NCBI RefSeq assembly: GCF_008831285.2
Contig: NC_045143.1
Span: 5,403,503 to 5,467,502, forward strand
Direction of reading: 5' to 3'
DNA length: 64,000 nucleotides
Source of the DNA: Nymphaea colorata
Lineage: Eukaryota; Streptophyta; Magnoliopsida; Nymphaeales; Nymphaeaceae
Shown here: in pieces, positions 41,213 to 54,000 of the stretch
How the letters are laid out: each line of letters opens with the position of its first letter
Numbering within the stretch: position 1 is the stretch's first letter
Position numbers and translations under genes: made by a program
The notes under the pieces: model-generated
Database searches by the model: none
What the model was told of the DNA's origin: nothing
What the model saw: the letters and a program-made list of their open reading frames with translations, nothing else

Positions 41213-41653
41213 TCAGAAAAAGAAAAAAAAAACGTGTTTGAAAGAGAGATTTTTTTGGTAGAACAAGGACATATGGACGTAGATTTGGGTTGGATTGATG
41301 GCCAGAGTGAGCGAAGGAGAGAAGGAAAGAGAGGGAGGGCGGCCATTGGCCAGGCGTTGCTTTAGAGCCTTGTACTTGCCGTAAGGCAACTCCTCTCTTT
41401 CAGCCGCTCGACGCCTCTGAGTTAGGCGCCTTGTCAATATCTTCTCTATCTCTCTCTGAGTTGCAGATCTGCAGTTCATGGCGGACGCGGTCCCTGTCCT
41501 TTCAGTACTTGCGATCCGTATCGCATCACATTCCCCTTCTTCCTTTATCGGTTCCTCGCTCCCACTCCATCTTCGTTTTATGTGAACAAACAGAGAGAAA
41601 AGGAACAGAACGAAGTACACGAGAAGCCATGGGGGAGGGAAGGCACTTTTCAT
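41213..41653 (-). other. Unrecognised open frame, possibly non-coding
   Basis: A 146-codon frame whose central part is basic and glutamate-rich (EIEKILTRRLTQRRRAAERE) and then reads ELPYGKYKALKQRLANGRPP. The ends are low complexity: a hydrophobic N-terminus and a poly-Phe C-terminus encoded by an A-run. I know no family with this text, and the opposite strand is also open. It may be a remnant exon or chance. Confidence 0.2.
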
Positions 41654-43017
41654 GTTATGTCCTTAACATGGGAGCCATGTTCCCACTTTTTTATTGAAAG
41701 GCCGTTTTGGTAATTTTATATGGATAAAAGTTTTCCAAATTCTGCTTGCTTTTATCCTTATGGAGGAAGGGGCCTTCGATTTAATTTCCTGCATTTTGGT
41801 TATTTTTAACCTCGTTAATCTCCACAACATACAACCTGCTTTGTGGGAGGGAAGAAATCATGAAATGCTGATGTTTTGCTTCAACCCTCCTTCTAGACAT
41901 AGCGGCATAATTACAAATCTATGGTTGAGGAGAGCTAATATAAGATATCACAAATTTGAGGGGCATCAATATGTAATAGATTAAATTGTATGGAAGAACC
42001 TAGGCATAAATAAGATAGATTATGTAGGTTCTTGTGGGCAGCAGCCCACACAAGTCCACATCTACGTCTACCACTTCCCAAATGTAACTGGGTAGCCCTT
42101 CCTTATCGCTAGTGGCAGAGCTAGAAATTTTGGGCTAAGAGCGCTATTTTAGAAACCTTCATATATTGAGAGGCATTGAACTTGGTTGAAAACACGGTTA
42201 TGAAAATAAAAACTCTTTTTGTCGGGCTAGCGTGGCCAATTGCTTACACCTGCCTACATGTGGCTCTTCTGCCACTCCCATTTTCTTGTGGTAATCGGAC
42301 CTGGCCGGCCCACTGCCCAGCCCTACTCAAGCCCAACCTCACCCAACCTCTGGCACTGAACATTAGTCAACAACCTTTTTAACTCATTTATGGCAAGATA
42401 AAGTAGTTATTGTTATAATTATCTTGATCTGATAATGATGGATAAGTCTACTTACCACCTCATATTAAAACTCAGATTTAGAGTCTTCAATTTAAAGTAT
42501 CCTTCGTATTGGCAGGGAGCATAAATTATAGATCTCTTAGTATTTAAATGTTGTTTAAATTAAATTTGACTAAGAATGTAAGTAGCATACTTTAAATTAT
42601 TGACCTTTTGGAATAACAAACCCAACTTTTGGAAGGAGTAAACAATAGCCAACAAATTTGGCATCAAATAGCCGATGTGACATCATAATTCATAAGTCTT
42701 CTAAATTTTATTTAATTTGAGCTCGAGTTGTTAGTTCAAACTTGAGTTGTTTATTGTGCTAGTTGAGGTGAAGCTGAGCTTAATTGGGGGTATTAAACTT
42801 TTGAATTGTAAAACCAGTTGGTTCGTTTGGTAGCAAAAAATACTCAAAATGGGTGTCCAATGAATCTGCTTCAAATATTCGATCAGACTCACAAGACATT
42901 ATTTGGTTCAAATTTATTCGACAACATTGAGTGTTCTTGCTGCCATTTAACAAATGAAACATCTTGTGAATGTTTTATGAATGTGCTCGAATTACATTCA
43001 TGGGTACTTGTTCTAGT

Positions 43018-43259
43018 TAAGCCTGGGCAATGACCGGGGCGCCGCCGGGCCGGCCCGGCCCGGCCAGGCCTGACTTCCACTCTCCCTCTCCACTCCCCCT
43101 CTCCCTCTCTTCAACCCCTCTCCGTCTCCCTCCCCCTCCTCCTCCGTCTCCATCGGAGTGCGACAGGAGGGCGGGGAAAGGGGCCAGGAGGGCGACCCGG
43201 GCCGAGCTGAGCAGCCCGACGGGCCGGCACGGCCCAGCTCGGCCCAATGCCCAGGCCTA
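43018..43259. mobile_element. GC-rich hAT-like MITE
   Basis: A 242-bp element. Its left end taagcctgggcaatg and right end cattgggc-type arm (reverse complement taggcctgggcattg) are inverted repeats. It is flanked by gttctagt (43010-43017) and gtactagt (43260-43267), an 8-bp target duplication with one mismatch, as expected for hAT elements. The arms are extremely GC-rich (ggccggcccggcccggcc) while the centre (about 43075-43150) is a strand-asymmetric pyrimidine tract. Open frames across it are composition artefacts. Confidence 0.75.
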
Positions 43260-46200
43260 GTACTAGTGTACGGGCAGTGTACGGGCACATTCGTGATCAG
43301 GAGTTTTAATCTTTCGTAAATCGACTTCAATTTACATTCATAAAACATCCACAAAGTGATCCAAATGTGAAACAACCTCTAAGTAGAATCCTTACTTGGG
43401 TCTTTGTGAATAGTTGAGATGGAGACGGCAAAGTGCTGGAAATGTAACATTCTTTTAGAAAGAGGGGTCCAATGCCTGCCCCTCAATAGCACACAATTCT
43501 AAATAAAAAAATTATTTGCAAAGCGAGTTGAACACATTTGGATCAAGTCCAATTAAACTTTGCTGGTGCATGTAACTGCCCCTTGCAGCGTATAGTGATG
43601 CCCCGCGAATCTAAGGGCATTTTTTCCGTCGAATTTAGAAGGCCCATATATATATATATCTTATTCACTCATGTTAATTTTCACTTACGTGAGCTTAGTC
43701 ACATTAAATGGTGAGAAAGGGTTGGTTGCAATTCAATTGCTCACAATATTGCACATCTAAATTTAGAAAATAAGTATTGTGGGGTTTCTAAATTTAGTTT
43801 ATATTGACGCTTAACCAAGATACCAGAGGTTTGTGTCGGCCATTTATAACTTCTGAAATTTTGCAACGGAAACTACTCTTTTTCATGGAAACCACTTCAT
43901 TGAACCAATGCCGTTGGAAGAATGGGTGGAAAATAGATTGGGTATCCAATGGATAGTTGGGTATCTAACCTGTGATGGGTCGTGCTTACACTCGTTATTT
44001 GACAATGGGACCGGCTCGATAAAAAAAAAAAAAACTTATCCGGACCAGCCCGATTTGGGCATTAAAGGTCCCTCGGCTCGAGATATATATATATATATAT
44101 ATATTATTATTGGCATGATGCCAAAAGTCAGATAACTTAAAAACTTTTGGTGTGTTGTTAATGACTCCCTTAAAAACTCTTCATGTATCCTTAATGGCTC
44201 GTTTAAAAACTCTTGGCACGTTGTAAAAATATTGAAATATAAAAATGTTAAGGATTTTAAATATAGGTGGACATGGAATGAAGCTCCAAACAAGCATAAA
44301 GTTGGCAGTTGTAGGTGGACATGGAATGAAGCTCCAAACAAGCATAAAGTTGGCAGTTGGGCCCAGCCTGATAACTAAGCTGGCTGATAATGCTGGCTTG
44401 GGCTGCGGTCAATGAATTGGGGTCAACCCGAGCTTGAGTTTATGGAGCTTTGGGCCAGTTGGGTTCAATCTGATGTTCAGGAGGTAATCTACAGCCCAAA
44501 ACTCCTAAATTTTGCAAGGAGGATGCTCTTTGGTTTTGTTTTTCATGCTTGAGGTACACCAACTTGGAACCCTCGGCTCAATGACGTCGCCTGCTACCAA
44601 CAACATTCGCTCAGTGTACATGTGGCTTTTTCTACGCGCACATAAAAAAGAAAAAAAAAACATGTGTATTTTATTGCAGCTGATGTGAAGATCTATGTGT
44701 TAAAATAATAAATAGAAAATTAATGCAATAGAAAGTGAATTTAGGTTTGAATTAAGAATAGATATTGTTAGGTAAGTGGAATGCAATACCTACCGCTGGT
44801 ATGAAGATTGAAGCCTTCACACTTTCTTTTATTTCTTTATTTTTGGTGCTTTGTGGTGATACCTTTGTTTCAATTTGTATATCGGTATCCTCTTTGACAA
44901 CATAAAAAGTATGAGGTACATGAGTTTAAAATAGAGATTGACTACTACCAATCACAGCTCCAACTGCGCCACCTCTTAAAAATAAATATTGTCATGAAAA
45001 ACTTCAACATGCCTATACAAAATATAATCATAGAATGCGAACATTATTTAAAAAATGGGTTCTAAACCAAATGGCTTTGACCTCTTAAAAATCATTTATT
45101 AAAAAATGTAACTTAAAATATATATTAGTTAAAAATAAAAAGTAAATGTTAACATATGGCGCCCTCGTACCGGCTGATTAATGCTGACAGCGTTGAGGGA
45201 AGATACTAAATGTGATAGAATGTGGTGGTTACTCATATTTAATGTGGCACCATTGTTTGCGGCATGGCATAAAATAGCGTCGGAAAACAACCAAACCCCT
45301 AGGAAGGATGTGAGAAAGTGCAGGTCGCGTCACTTATTGGAATTTTGAAAAGATTGAGCCACGTGTCGCAGATGGAAATACAAATGACGATATGCAATCA
45401 TCCCAGAGCATGGCTAGTGGCGCGGCAAAGGTGGTGGGGCCCACTCCTCAGGACGGTGCCACGCACTCTCCAACGAATGCTTACGTATGAGCAGAAGGCC
45501 GTGATTCTGCCCAAATATTTATATTTTTAATTTAAATTTAGATTTTTCCTTTTTTTGGGGTGGTTGCTCCCTTTCAGTTGAAAGCCCCACAGTTTTGCTT
45601 CATCTTTCAAACAACATTCCCTTTTGTTTTACTTTCTAACGTCTTTTTTCCTATTTTAATTTCCCCTTTAAATTTAAGTTTTTAGACGTAGAATTAAAAT
45701 TCCAAGTTTATAATCCATTATGTGATCATTTGATCAATGATGGTCCGAGACTTTAAATGGCATTTCTCAATTTTTAATTTTTTTATTAATTATTTAATAT
45801 TTTAGTGTTATTTATTTACTTATTGGTGCTCCCAGGGCGAACCTTGGTCGCCATAAATGCGGAGCTCCCCCCTTGGACGCTGGCACTAAACACTGTAGAA
45901 CGGCAGCCGCAGTACTCCCTTGATTCCCTTCCGCCATTTTCTGGTTCCTCCTTCTCTTACTCGCCGGAAAACGGCGTCCGTACCGGATTCCCGGTTGGTG
46001 AGCTCTGTCCCCTTCTTGTTGGAATTGGTTTTGGGGGGAGAATCCTTTAAAGGACAGAGGCTTCGCCGGAAGAGGAGATGAGGGTGCACATGCTCTTCTC
46101 GCCCTCGTTCCCTTAGTGGTATTCGTGATATTGAGTGTAAGGCACCCGAGGAACGTCCCTGCCCTGAGACAAGATAAGAGGGTGGAGAGTTTCTGTGCTT

Positions 46201-46469
46201 TTGAAAGGATTTTCCGGCGGAGTTCTGGACAACCTCCGGCGGAGAGACGTTACGCGCGATTTTCATTCTATTCCTTTATTGTTGAACTGAAAGCCATACA
46301 ACGTCGGTTTCTTTGATTTTTCTCCACTTGGTGGTTGATGCTTGCGTAATTGGGCACAATCCTAGATCGGAGAGGCAATCGTCTCTTTAAGCAAAGGGAA
46401 TTGTGAGAGTAGCAGGCGAGAAACAAGGACTAGTTCTTTGGCGAGCTAATTTCATAGAGTAAACCGGAG
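43260..46469. other. Gene-poor spacer, part 7 and promoter of TauE copy B
   Basis: Contains a short AT run at 43650-43659, an AT microsatellite near 44083-44104 and the 48-bp tandem repeat at 44265-44360. 45330-45500 is GC-richer, with a G-box-like cacgtgtc at 45360 and a gtggggcccac motif at 45433. 45830-46469 is GC-richer and probably holds the leader of TauE copy B. No other gene is supported. Confidence 0.4.
44265..44360. repeat. 48-bp tandem duplication
   Basis: Two adjacent copies (44265-44312 and 44313-44360) starting aggtggacatggaatgaagc are identical except for the last base. No function is apparent. Confidence 0.9.
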
Positions 46470-49400
46470 ATGGCGCAAATTGGAGGAGGGCGGAGGCATA
46501 TGAGGGCAGCAGTGGTGATCGGACTGGCGTGCATATTGGCGTCCGCGCTCGTGTCCGCCGACCGGAGGCTGATGCAGCACGAACAGGAGGCCGGTGCGCC
46601 GAGTAAGCACCGGAAGGAGAGCGCTCTAGAGAGGCTCATAAAGTTCCTGTGGCAACCCAAGGTGACCGCTTACGTACACGTCTGGCCGGTGAGCTCCCTT
46701 CTTCTTCTTCTTCATTTGAAATTCGACTTCTTTCTCATGATTTTCCGTCACTGCTTCGTTCAGAATTAAAAATTAGAGGACCTTTCGTTTTGCCATTTTT
46801 GTCGCTCAGAATTTCAGCCATTTTTAGAATCATTCATGAAATTCTTTTTCTCCGGTTCGTTGTTTCAATTTTCTCACTTCGAATTGGCCTTAGTTTTGGA
46901 CGCTGATAATCCAACTTTTTTTTTGCTAAAAGAAAGAAGAAGACCTCAAAAGTTGAATTGCAAAGATCTAAGAAGAGACTAAAGAGTTACTGCATGTGCA
47001 GTGACCTCCATCGTCGTACTTCTCTGTCACTACACGTTTATCGTCATCTCGATCTTGTTCTTATTCCTCACCTCCCCTGAATTATGCCAAAGAAGATCTG
47101 GGGAGGATCTGAAATCACTGAATAAATGGTCTCATTCTCTTTTTTCTCTTTCTGTTTGTTCAGGACATGAGCTTCGGATGGAGGATCATCTTGGGCTCCA
47201 TCATTGGCTTCTTGGGAGCGGCTTTTGGGAGTGTGGGAGGAGTTGGAGGGGGAGGCATCTTCGTCCCCATGCTCACTCTCATCATTGGCTTCGACGCCAA
47301 ATCTTCCACCGCCATTTCCAAATGTGAGATCATGGATCTCATTCTCACAGTCTCTCTCTCTCTTTTTCTCTCTCTAGAATGAGAAGGGTAACGATTCACG
47401 TGTTGGGTTCGTGTTTGGACGAGACCCGGACCCGAATATGATCCATATGAGTTGCTTTTATCGGTTTTGGACGGCTCATATCCAAATCCCAGGCTGTGGT
47501 TGGTAGAACTTGTGGTATGGGGATGGTGGAAAAACTCTCAGACGTCAATTTCTCGGCATACAAATTACAATTTCTCCCTTTTGGCGACTTAATTTTCTTT
47601 TATTTTCATCACGTTCCTGTCCCAAAGATCAACCAGATTACGAGATGTCGAATTTTGAAAATCTCGTTTTTCAGTCGAAAAGTTATCTTCCTGTTATTTT
47701 GACGAATTTTTTGGCCGTGTTCATGTGAAATTTTCGTAGCAAAATTATAAGCAAGTTCATTATTATTCATTGAAAGATCAACTGTTCATTAAATGACTGA
47801 GATCATCTCACTTATCAAAGAATTCTCTCTTGATGAAGCGTGTGTTCTTCTTTCTGTATTTGCCTGGTGGAGCAGGCATGATAGTGGGTGCGGCGGGATC
47901 GACCGTTTACTACAACCTGAGGCTGAGGCACCCGACGCTGCCGCTGCCCATCATCGACTACGACTTGGCCCTACTCTTCCAGCCGATGCTCATGCTTGGC
48001 ATCAGCATTGGTGTCGCCTTCAACGTGGTCTTTGCAGACTGGATGGTCACCGTGTTGCTCATCGTCATCTTCATGAGTAATCAATCCTCTCTGGCTCCTC
48101 CCCACATGAATTAGTTTTAGCTCATACTGTCTTGCTTTCCTTCGAGTTCTGTGCATGGTTATGAATTGATACTTAATGTGGTAAAAACTGTTCGTTCAGT
48201 TACGTCCACGAAGGCCTTCCTGAGAGGTGTTGAGACGTGGAAGAAAGAAAGCAAAACGAAAAAGGTCAGTTCTAGTTGCGCACTAAGAAAAATTTTGTTG
48301 GCAACCAACTTCTGTTTTGGTAGTTTTCTTCTTTCACTAGTTGAGAAGAAGAGGAAAAAATGGAAAATAATGAGCTCATGTTGTTTGCCTTTTGTTTGAT
48401 TTTCAGACTGTCAAAGCTGCTAAAGAAAATGGTAAGTTTTCAAAAGCCGGTTTCCTTCTCTCTTTTCTCGGTTTTGATGGGTTGGCTGGAGAACTGAGAG
48501 TTGGAGGCTCATTTTGTATATGACCAATGAATGGTTTATCTTCAATCTCCGGACCAAGAATGGCCGCCATGTACGTTTTCATCAAGTGAGATTAGTGGTG
48601 GAGATTGAATATCACAGAGAAATTTGTCATATGCAAGATGACCTGATTCTGCTCTCTGTTCATGTTTTTCATCTACCAATATTCTTCATTGTCCTTCCTT
48701 TTGCATTGGTATGATCAGGAAGCGAGGAAGTGGAGTCCGGTGCCCCGTGTAACAGCATGAAAACAGATAGCAAAGCTTTTGGAGACAAGGCCGTGAGTAC
48801 TATTGATTCTTTAGTGACTTCTTCCCTCTTGCAGATCTTAGCATCGCCTTATGACCGCCATGAATTTTGACATGCCAGGTTTCTGTCCTGGATAATATCT
48901 ACTGGAAGGAACTTACCATTCTCATTGTTCTGTGGGTTGTATTTCTTGCCTTCCAGATTGCAAAGGTACAGTTTAAGACACCTAACCCTGCCATATCCTT
49001 CTTCTAAATGAATTCTCTACCCACATCCCCTCTTACTTTGTGGGGCAATTTCTCTGTGCAGAACTACACAAGAACATGCTCCCCTTTATATTGGGTATTC
49101 AACCTTCTTCAGGTTAGGCTTCTGCACTAATTGCTTCCATGATTTGGTGGCAGTATTCATAGTAATTGGTGTATTTCCTCAGTTTCCTGTGGCTATTGGA
49201 GTGTCCCTCTATGAGGCCGTGTCCTTATACAAAGGGAGGAGAACTATTGCATCCAAAGGTGGAGAACCAACAAACTGGAAGATTCAAAAGCTGGTCCTGC
49301 ACTGTTTTGTTGGCATGATTGCTGGCGTAGTAGGTGGTCTGCTTGGACTTGGGGGAGGCTTTATCTTAGGTCCTCTGTTCTTGGAACTCGGCATACCTCC

Positions 49401-50424
49401 CCAGGTTATCCAATAATCAATATTGCTTTTTCTCCTTTATCTATTAATATCATCTTCTGCATAGTCATTGACTTCACATGTTGTGTCAGCTAGCACATCT
49501 TCCAAAACATTAGTTTGTTCACACCCTCTCAAGTCAAGCATTAATAGTGTTTCTGCCATTAAACTTTGGGTGCATGTGACTGCGTGTCCGTGCGTGTGAG
49601 TGTTTTGCTTAGTTTTTTTGTCTGCAAGTTCGTCTCCTGCGTGGAAATTGTAGTGCAGACTCTCTTTTTCCAATATGTTTCCAAATTTTCTTCCTTCTGC
49701 GATGGGCCCTCCCTGCTCTGCAAATGGGACCTCCCTATTGATCAAGGCTCTTTCTTTTTCCTGATTCTGTCACACGCAGGTCGCAAGTGCTACAGCAACC
49801 TTTGCCATGAGTTTCTCCTCATCCATGTCCGTCGTAGAGTATTACCTTCTTAAACGGTTCCCTGTTCCCTATGGTACGAAACCTCAAGAACTCTGTACAT
49901 TGCTATTAGATTGAGAAACTCTTGTTTCGATTGAAGAGATTTCTTTGTTGATGGTGTTGGCAGCACTCTACTTCTTTGCTGTCGCCACAGTAGCCGCGCT
50001 CGCCGGCCAACACGTTGCAAGAAAAGTGATAAATTTCTTGGGGAGAGCATCTCTCATCATCTTCATTCTGGCTTCAACGATCTTCGTCAGTGCAATTTCA
50101 CTGGGTAAGAATTCATGGACTCCAACGTAAACAGTGCAGTTACACTTTTCTTCGTCCTCTGTCACAAGGAAGAATTCTCATTTTTCATCGTCCTCTGTCA
50201 CAAGGAAGAATTCTTGATTGCATTCCTGTTGGTAGTTTTAGTACTTTGGCTAACTTTTTCTGAAACTTTTTAACCGCCAAATTGGCTAAACGTGTGTATT
50301 AACACAAATCCGCTTTTCTTCTAAAGGTTTGCTTTAGTGGCAGTGAACCAGCGGCAGAGCCATGTCATGTCGGACAGTATAGTTGCCCATACCAGCTTGT
50401 TAAAATTTTTTATTTTTAATCTGG

Positions 50425-50497
<73 letters not shown>

Positions 50498-51018
50498 CCC
50501 CAGTATTTCTAAATGAGTTTTTTTCCAACCAATTTTTTTTGGCTCGGCCACCACAGTGAACCCACTTGACCTGATCCCAAGATGAATGACCTATTCAAGT
50601 AAGGAATGAAACTGGCCTACAAAGGCCCATGAGAATCGAACCAAAAACTGGCCTCCTACCGGTGGCTGGTCCGGTGACTTGCTTTCATGAGTTTCGAACT
50701 CTGTGTCTTTTTATGACAGCTAAAGCTCTACCAACTTTTCCAAACTTCCTTTGGCAGCTATGATAAAATTGGGACCTTGTTTTAGCTACCTTCAGATCAG
50801 ATGTGCCAACTTCTCAACTTCTAAAAATGCTTACTTTGCAAGCATAGGCCAATGATTGGATTTAAATCTTGAGGCAAGCGTGTTCTGAATCATGAAACTG
50901 CGGATGATCTCAGTTTTTCATTGAATTTCTATGTACAGGTGGGGTTGGTCTATCGCACATGGTTCATAAAATAGAAACACATACGTACATGGGATTTGAA
51001 AACTTATGCTCATACTAG
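46470..51018 (+). CDS. TauE/SafE-family membrane transporter, copy B, complete, 12 exons
   Basis: Second plant TauE/SafE-type membrane protein, with the same uncertainty about its substrate as copy A. Exons: 46470-46688, 47164-47323, 47876-48076, 48200-48264, 48407-48431, 48719-48792, 48879-48965, 49062-49112, 49183-49404, 49780-49873, 49964-50104 and 50939-51018, giving 472 residues; all introns are GT-AG. A signal-like hydrophobic segment covers about residues 12-30. Glycine-rich half-repeat motifs are [16 protein letters not shown] (95-110) and [14 protein letters not shown] (345-358). The C-terminus is MGFENLCSY. Exons 3, 4, 5, 7, 8, 9, 10 and 11 have exactly the same lengths as in copy A, and exon 3 differs by only about five residues of 67. 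It lies in opposite orientation to A with about 25 kb between start codons. The last intron (about 0.8 kb) has gained a microsatellite and a short tandem repeat. Confidence 0.94.
50150..50214. repeat. 36-bp tandem repeat in TauE-B intron 11
   Basis: The phrase tcgtcctctgtcacaaggaa followed by gaattct occurs twice with a 36-base period. It lies just after exon 11. Confidence 0.8.
50429..50494. repeat. (AT)33 microsatellite in TauE-B intron 11
   Basis: An uninterrupted AT run. The left flank (50337-50425) carries cagcggcagagcca and gttgcccata, words shared with dispersed repeats elsewhere in the window. Confidence 0.9.
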
Positions 51019-54000
51019 AAGGCAGATCGGAAGGAAACAGACAGATTGGAAACCTCATGATCTTCACCAAGCTTGGCAATCTCTTCTCATTATCCGCGAT
51101 CTGGGCGTCGATCTGCCGTGACTTACTAGATTTGAAAATTTTTGAAAATACATGAATGCTCATGTATAAGCTCCGAATCTCTACGGATGTGGAGAAATGA
51201 TACCATAATGTAGCCTTTCGTTTTTTTTCTTTTGGCTCTTTACATTGTATTTCTTCATAAGCAAAGTATCTCTTGAAGGGGAGTATTGGTTACTGATGGT
51301 GGGTGTCCGTTTGGCAACATGCATCTGTCCATACTTGGTATCTTAAAAAAGCAACAAAATTAGGATTCTTCATAACTTCATCGATTTTCAGTTTGTTCAT
51401 CACGCTTCTACATTTGGACAAGGGTTGCAACTCGAACTCAACTACCTATAAATAGAGACTAAGACTGCATTTATCTTCGAAGAAGTTGGAGCAATTCATT
51501 ATTTTGACCTTACAAGATTTCCAATCCAGTAAGATGCAACTGCGTTAATGCTCAAAGAGATAAATCATTGAAGAAAGATGTAAATCTGCGACCATTCGAA
51601 TCCAAGTTCTTAATCGTTTTTTAGATTAAATTCTTTAAAATTGTGAAATTGGATTCGAGTTCTCACATAACTATTACCGGTACGTATGATAGACTGACAA
51701 AAAAAATGGACAGGTGTGTACACCTGCAAGAACGAGCTGTGTAGAGTTATGCATTTGATCATAAATCAAATTCAGATTGGGTATGCAGTTTCATAACTGA
51801 ATTTGAATGTGAGTCTCTTATTGAACAGGAATTCAATTAGATCCGACCAACTACAAATAATTTTTTGATCTTGTACTAGCTCAATCCATATTCACAAAAA
51901 ATGTTTTTTTTTTTTTGAAAAAAACATGAAAAAGGCGATAAATTAAATGCTGTTTAAAATTTTAAAAAATGCATTAAAAAAACGTTAAAAACGAAGAAAA
52001 TTTCACTTTTTTCACTTTCTTTTTTCATTTTTTTCAGTTTTTTTTAATGTCAAACAGTTTTTTTTATTTTTTATTTGTTGCAAATCTACTTATCTTGTGA
52101 TGTTCATGTTATTAGTTTCTCATATATTTTATTTTTCTTTTATTTTTAGCTTTCTAAAATTTTTAAAAATTTATCATACTTTTCTCTCTTTTTTTTCTTT
52201 TTTTTCAAGTTTGTCTTATTATACCTGAGAAAAATCAAACTATGGACTTCAATTTAAGCAAAATCTAAACAGGTAACATCTTTGCTGAATCCAAGTGCTA
52301 ACTATGCTTTTGCTGATCTTCCTTCTTCCCATCTCAATATTGATTTCCGAGTCCTTCACTCATTTCTTATTTATATACATATTAATGTATATGCAATATT
52401 CCTCAAGTTTTGATTAAAAAACCATGAAAAGATTCTATAAAAATCACCAACTTTTAACAGTTAGCAGGTAGGCATATATAGCTTTCAGGAGAAGGTCTCC
52501 AAGAACCACATAATAACAAAAATAAACTAACTTTTGACATAAAATAACATAATATTTCTTGTAAAAATCACTGTTCTTCCTTGATCAACAAAATATATTC
52601 TTGTTTTCACAATAATGTTCTCTGTCAGTAAGCAATCTTTTGAGAACGCCGTTAAATTTATGCATGCCTTACTGTTAACTTCGTTTTCGAACTTCGTCGC
52701 TACCGCCACCGCAATAGTCGAATGTGTCAGTCAGAATGTAAACTGTTTCCACCTTTAGTGAAATGACAGACGCACTACAAAAGCATAAAGTTGTATAAAA
52801 AGTGCATGCATTATTCTGGTGAACGATGTGCGAACAATGCAGCAATACTCACGGTAAAAAATGAATGCATCTTTGCGAATTACAAACCAGAAAATAATAT
52901 GAAAACAGAAACTGATAAAGTATGCCATTCGGTGTAGCATGTGAACCGTCTGTTCAACGCTTTGGAGTTCTCGAGCTTCAGTCTGGTTCGAAAGACGAGG
53001 GCCTTCTGCTGAAAGGTGACTGATCCGCCGCTGTAAGATGGCAGTTGTTTTGGCCTTTTAACCTTCGAAGGGCCATTTGGTTTTTGCTTTTTTTCTGATT
53101 TCTGTGTGTTCTTTTCGGGGATTGGGCCAAATGAGATATCAGACAAAAACCCAATTTTGTTTTGTGATAGCGACACAGAAATACCAGGCTTTGATGAAGA
53201 TTACTTAAACAGTCGATTTTTAGGAAATTTGAAAAATTAAATTTTAAGTATGGAAACTAAGTTGGTTTTTAAGAGTTTGAAATACCTCAAAATTAGTTTC
53301 GCTTAGAAATAACTCATTTGTTTCTCTTTTGTGCTTTATATTCTCTTTTTTAAAGGTATTTTGCACTTTCTGGGAAAAAATTTGTTTTACATTTGTAACT
53401 TGATTTTTACTTTATTTTATGATCTTTTGTATAATAAGATGGTGAGGTATGAGACCCTTTGGTACATGAACTATGTGAAATGATCTTGGTTATTGATTTC
53501 TTTTGAATATACATAGTCGAGAAAAAATCAAGGACAAAAAGATAATTAATGTTATATGAAATCAAATACCAAATCTTCATTCTTCTTTTTGTTTTTCTTT
53601 CCATTCTGCATCTTACAAAGATATAACTTATGACATTTTACACTTTAGACAAATTAAATTATTTTGCATCAGTTCAACTTTAATTCATTTATTACGAATT
53701 CTGAAATGCCAACTTAAAAGCACAGGCTTCTAGAAGGTTCTTAGAAAAATGCACCACACGACAATTAAAAAAAGTGTTTTTTTACTTGAATTTGAGTGAG
53801 GCTCACTATACTCTTATTTACATTTTGCGGATGCCTGCCTTTCTAAGCCTAAGAATGTTAATAAAATAATTTTTAGTGCGCTTTTGATTAAAAATCATTA
53901 TAATGCATATTTGAAGAAGACCATATTTTTATTTCTTACAATACGACATAATTTTGTCCAGCATTACACTATAAAATTTAAGAACAATAGTAATAATTAT

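Larger units (their letters stand above)
40094..43009. other. Gene-poor spacer, part 6
   Basis: Contains the MITE at 40545-40701 and a GC-richer stretch at 41270-41650 with open frames on both strands, of which a minus-strand frame is described separately. 42020-42135 carries dispersed-repeat words (gtgggcagcagcccac and tagtggcagagctagaaatt); the first resembles gtgggcaactgcccac at 55498. No gene is supported. Confidence 0.4.

Noticed and set aside
43013-43375. GC-rich open frames on both strands (Arg/Gly/Pro-rich)
   Set aside because: They overlap the hAT-like MITE and reflect its composition; flanks have no splice partners.
45886-46266. 126-codon minus-strand frame upstream of TauE copy B
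   Set aside because: It lies in the GC-richer leader region of copy B, antisense to the gene, with no recognisable protein.
52880-53176. 98-codon minus-strand frame containing KVKRPKQLPSYSGGS
   Set aside because: No family is recognised and no neighbouring exons are seen; left as part of the intergenic description.
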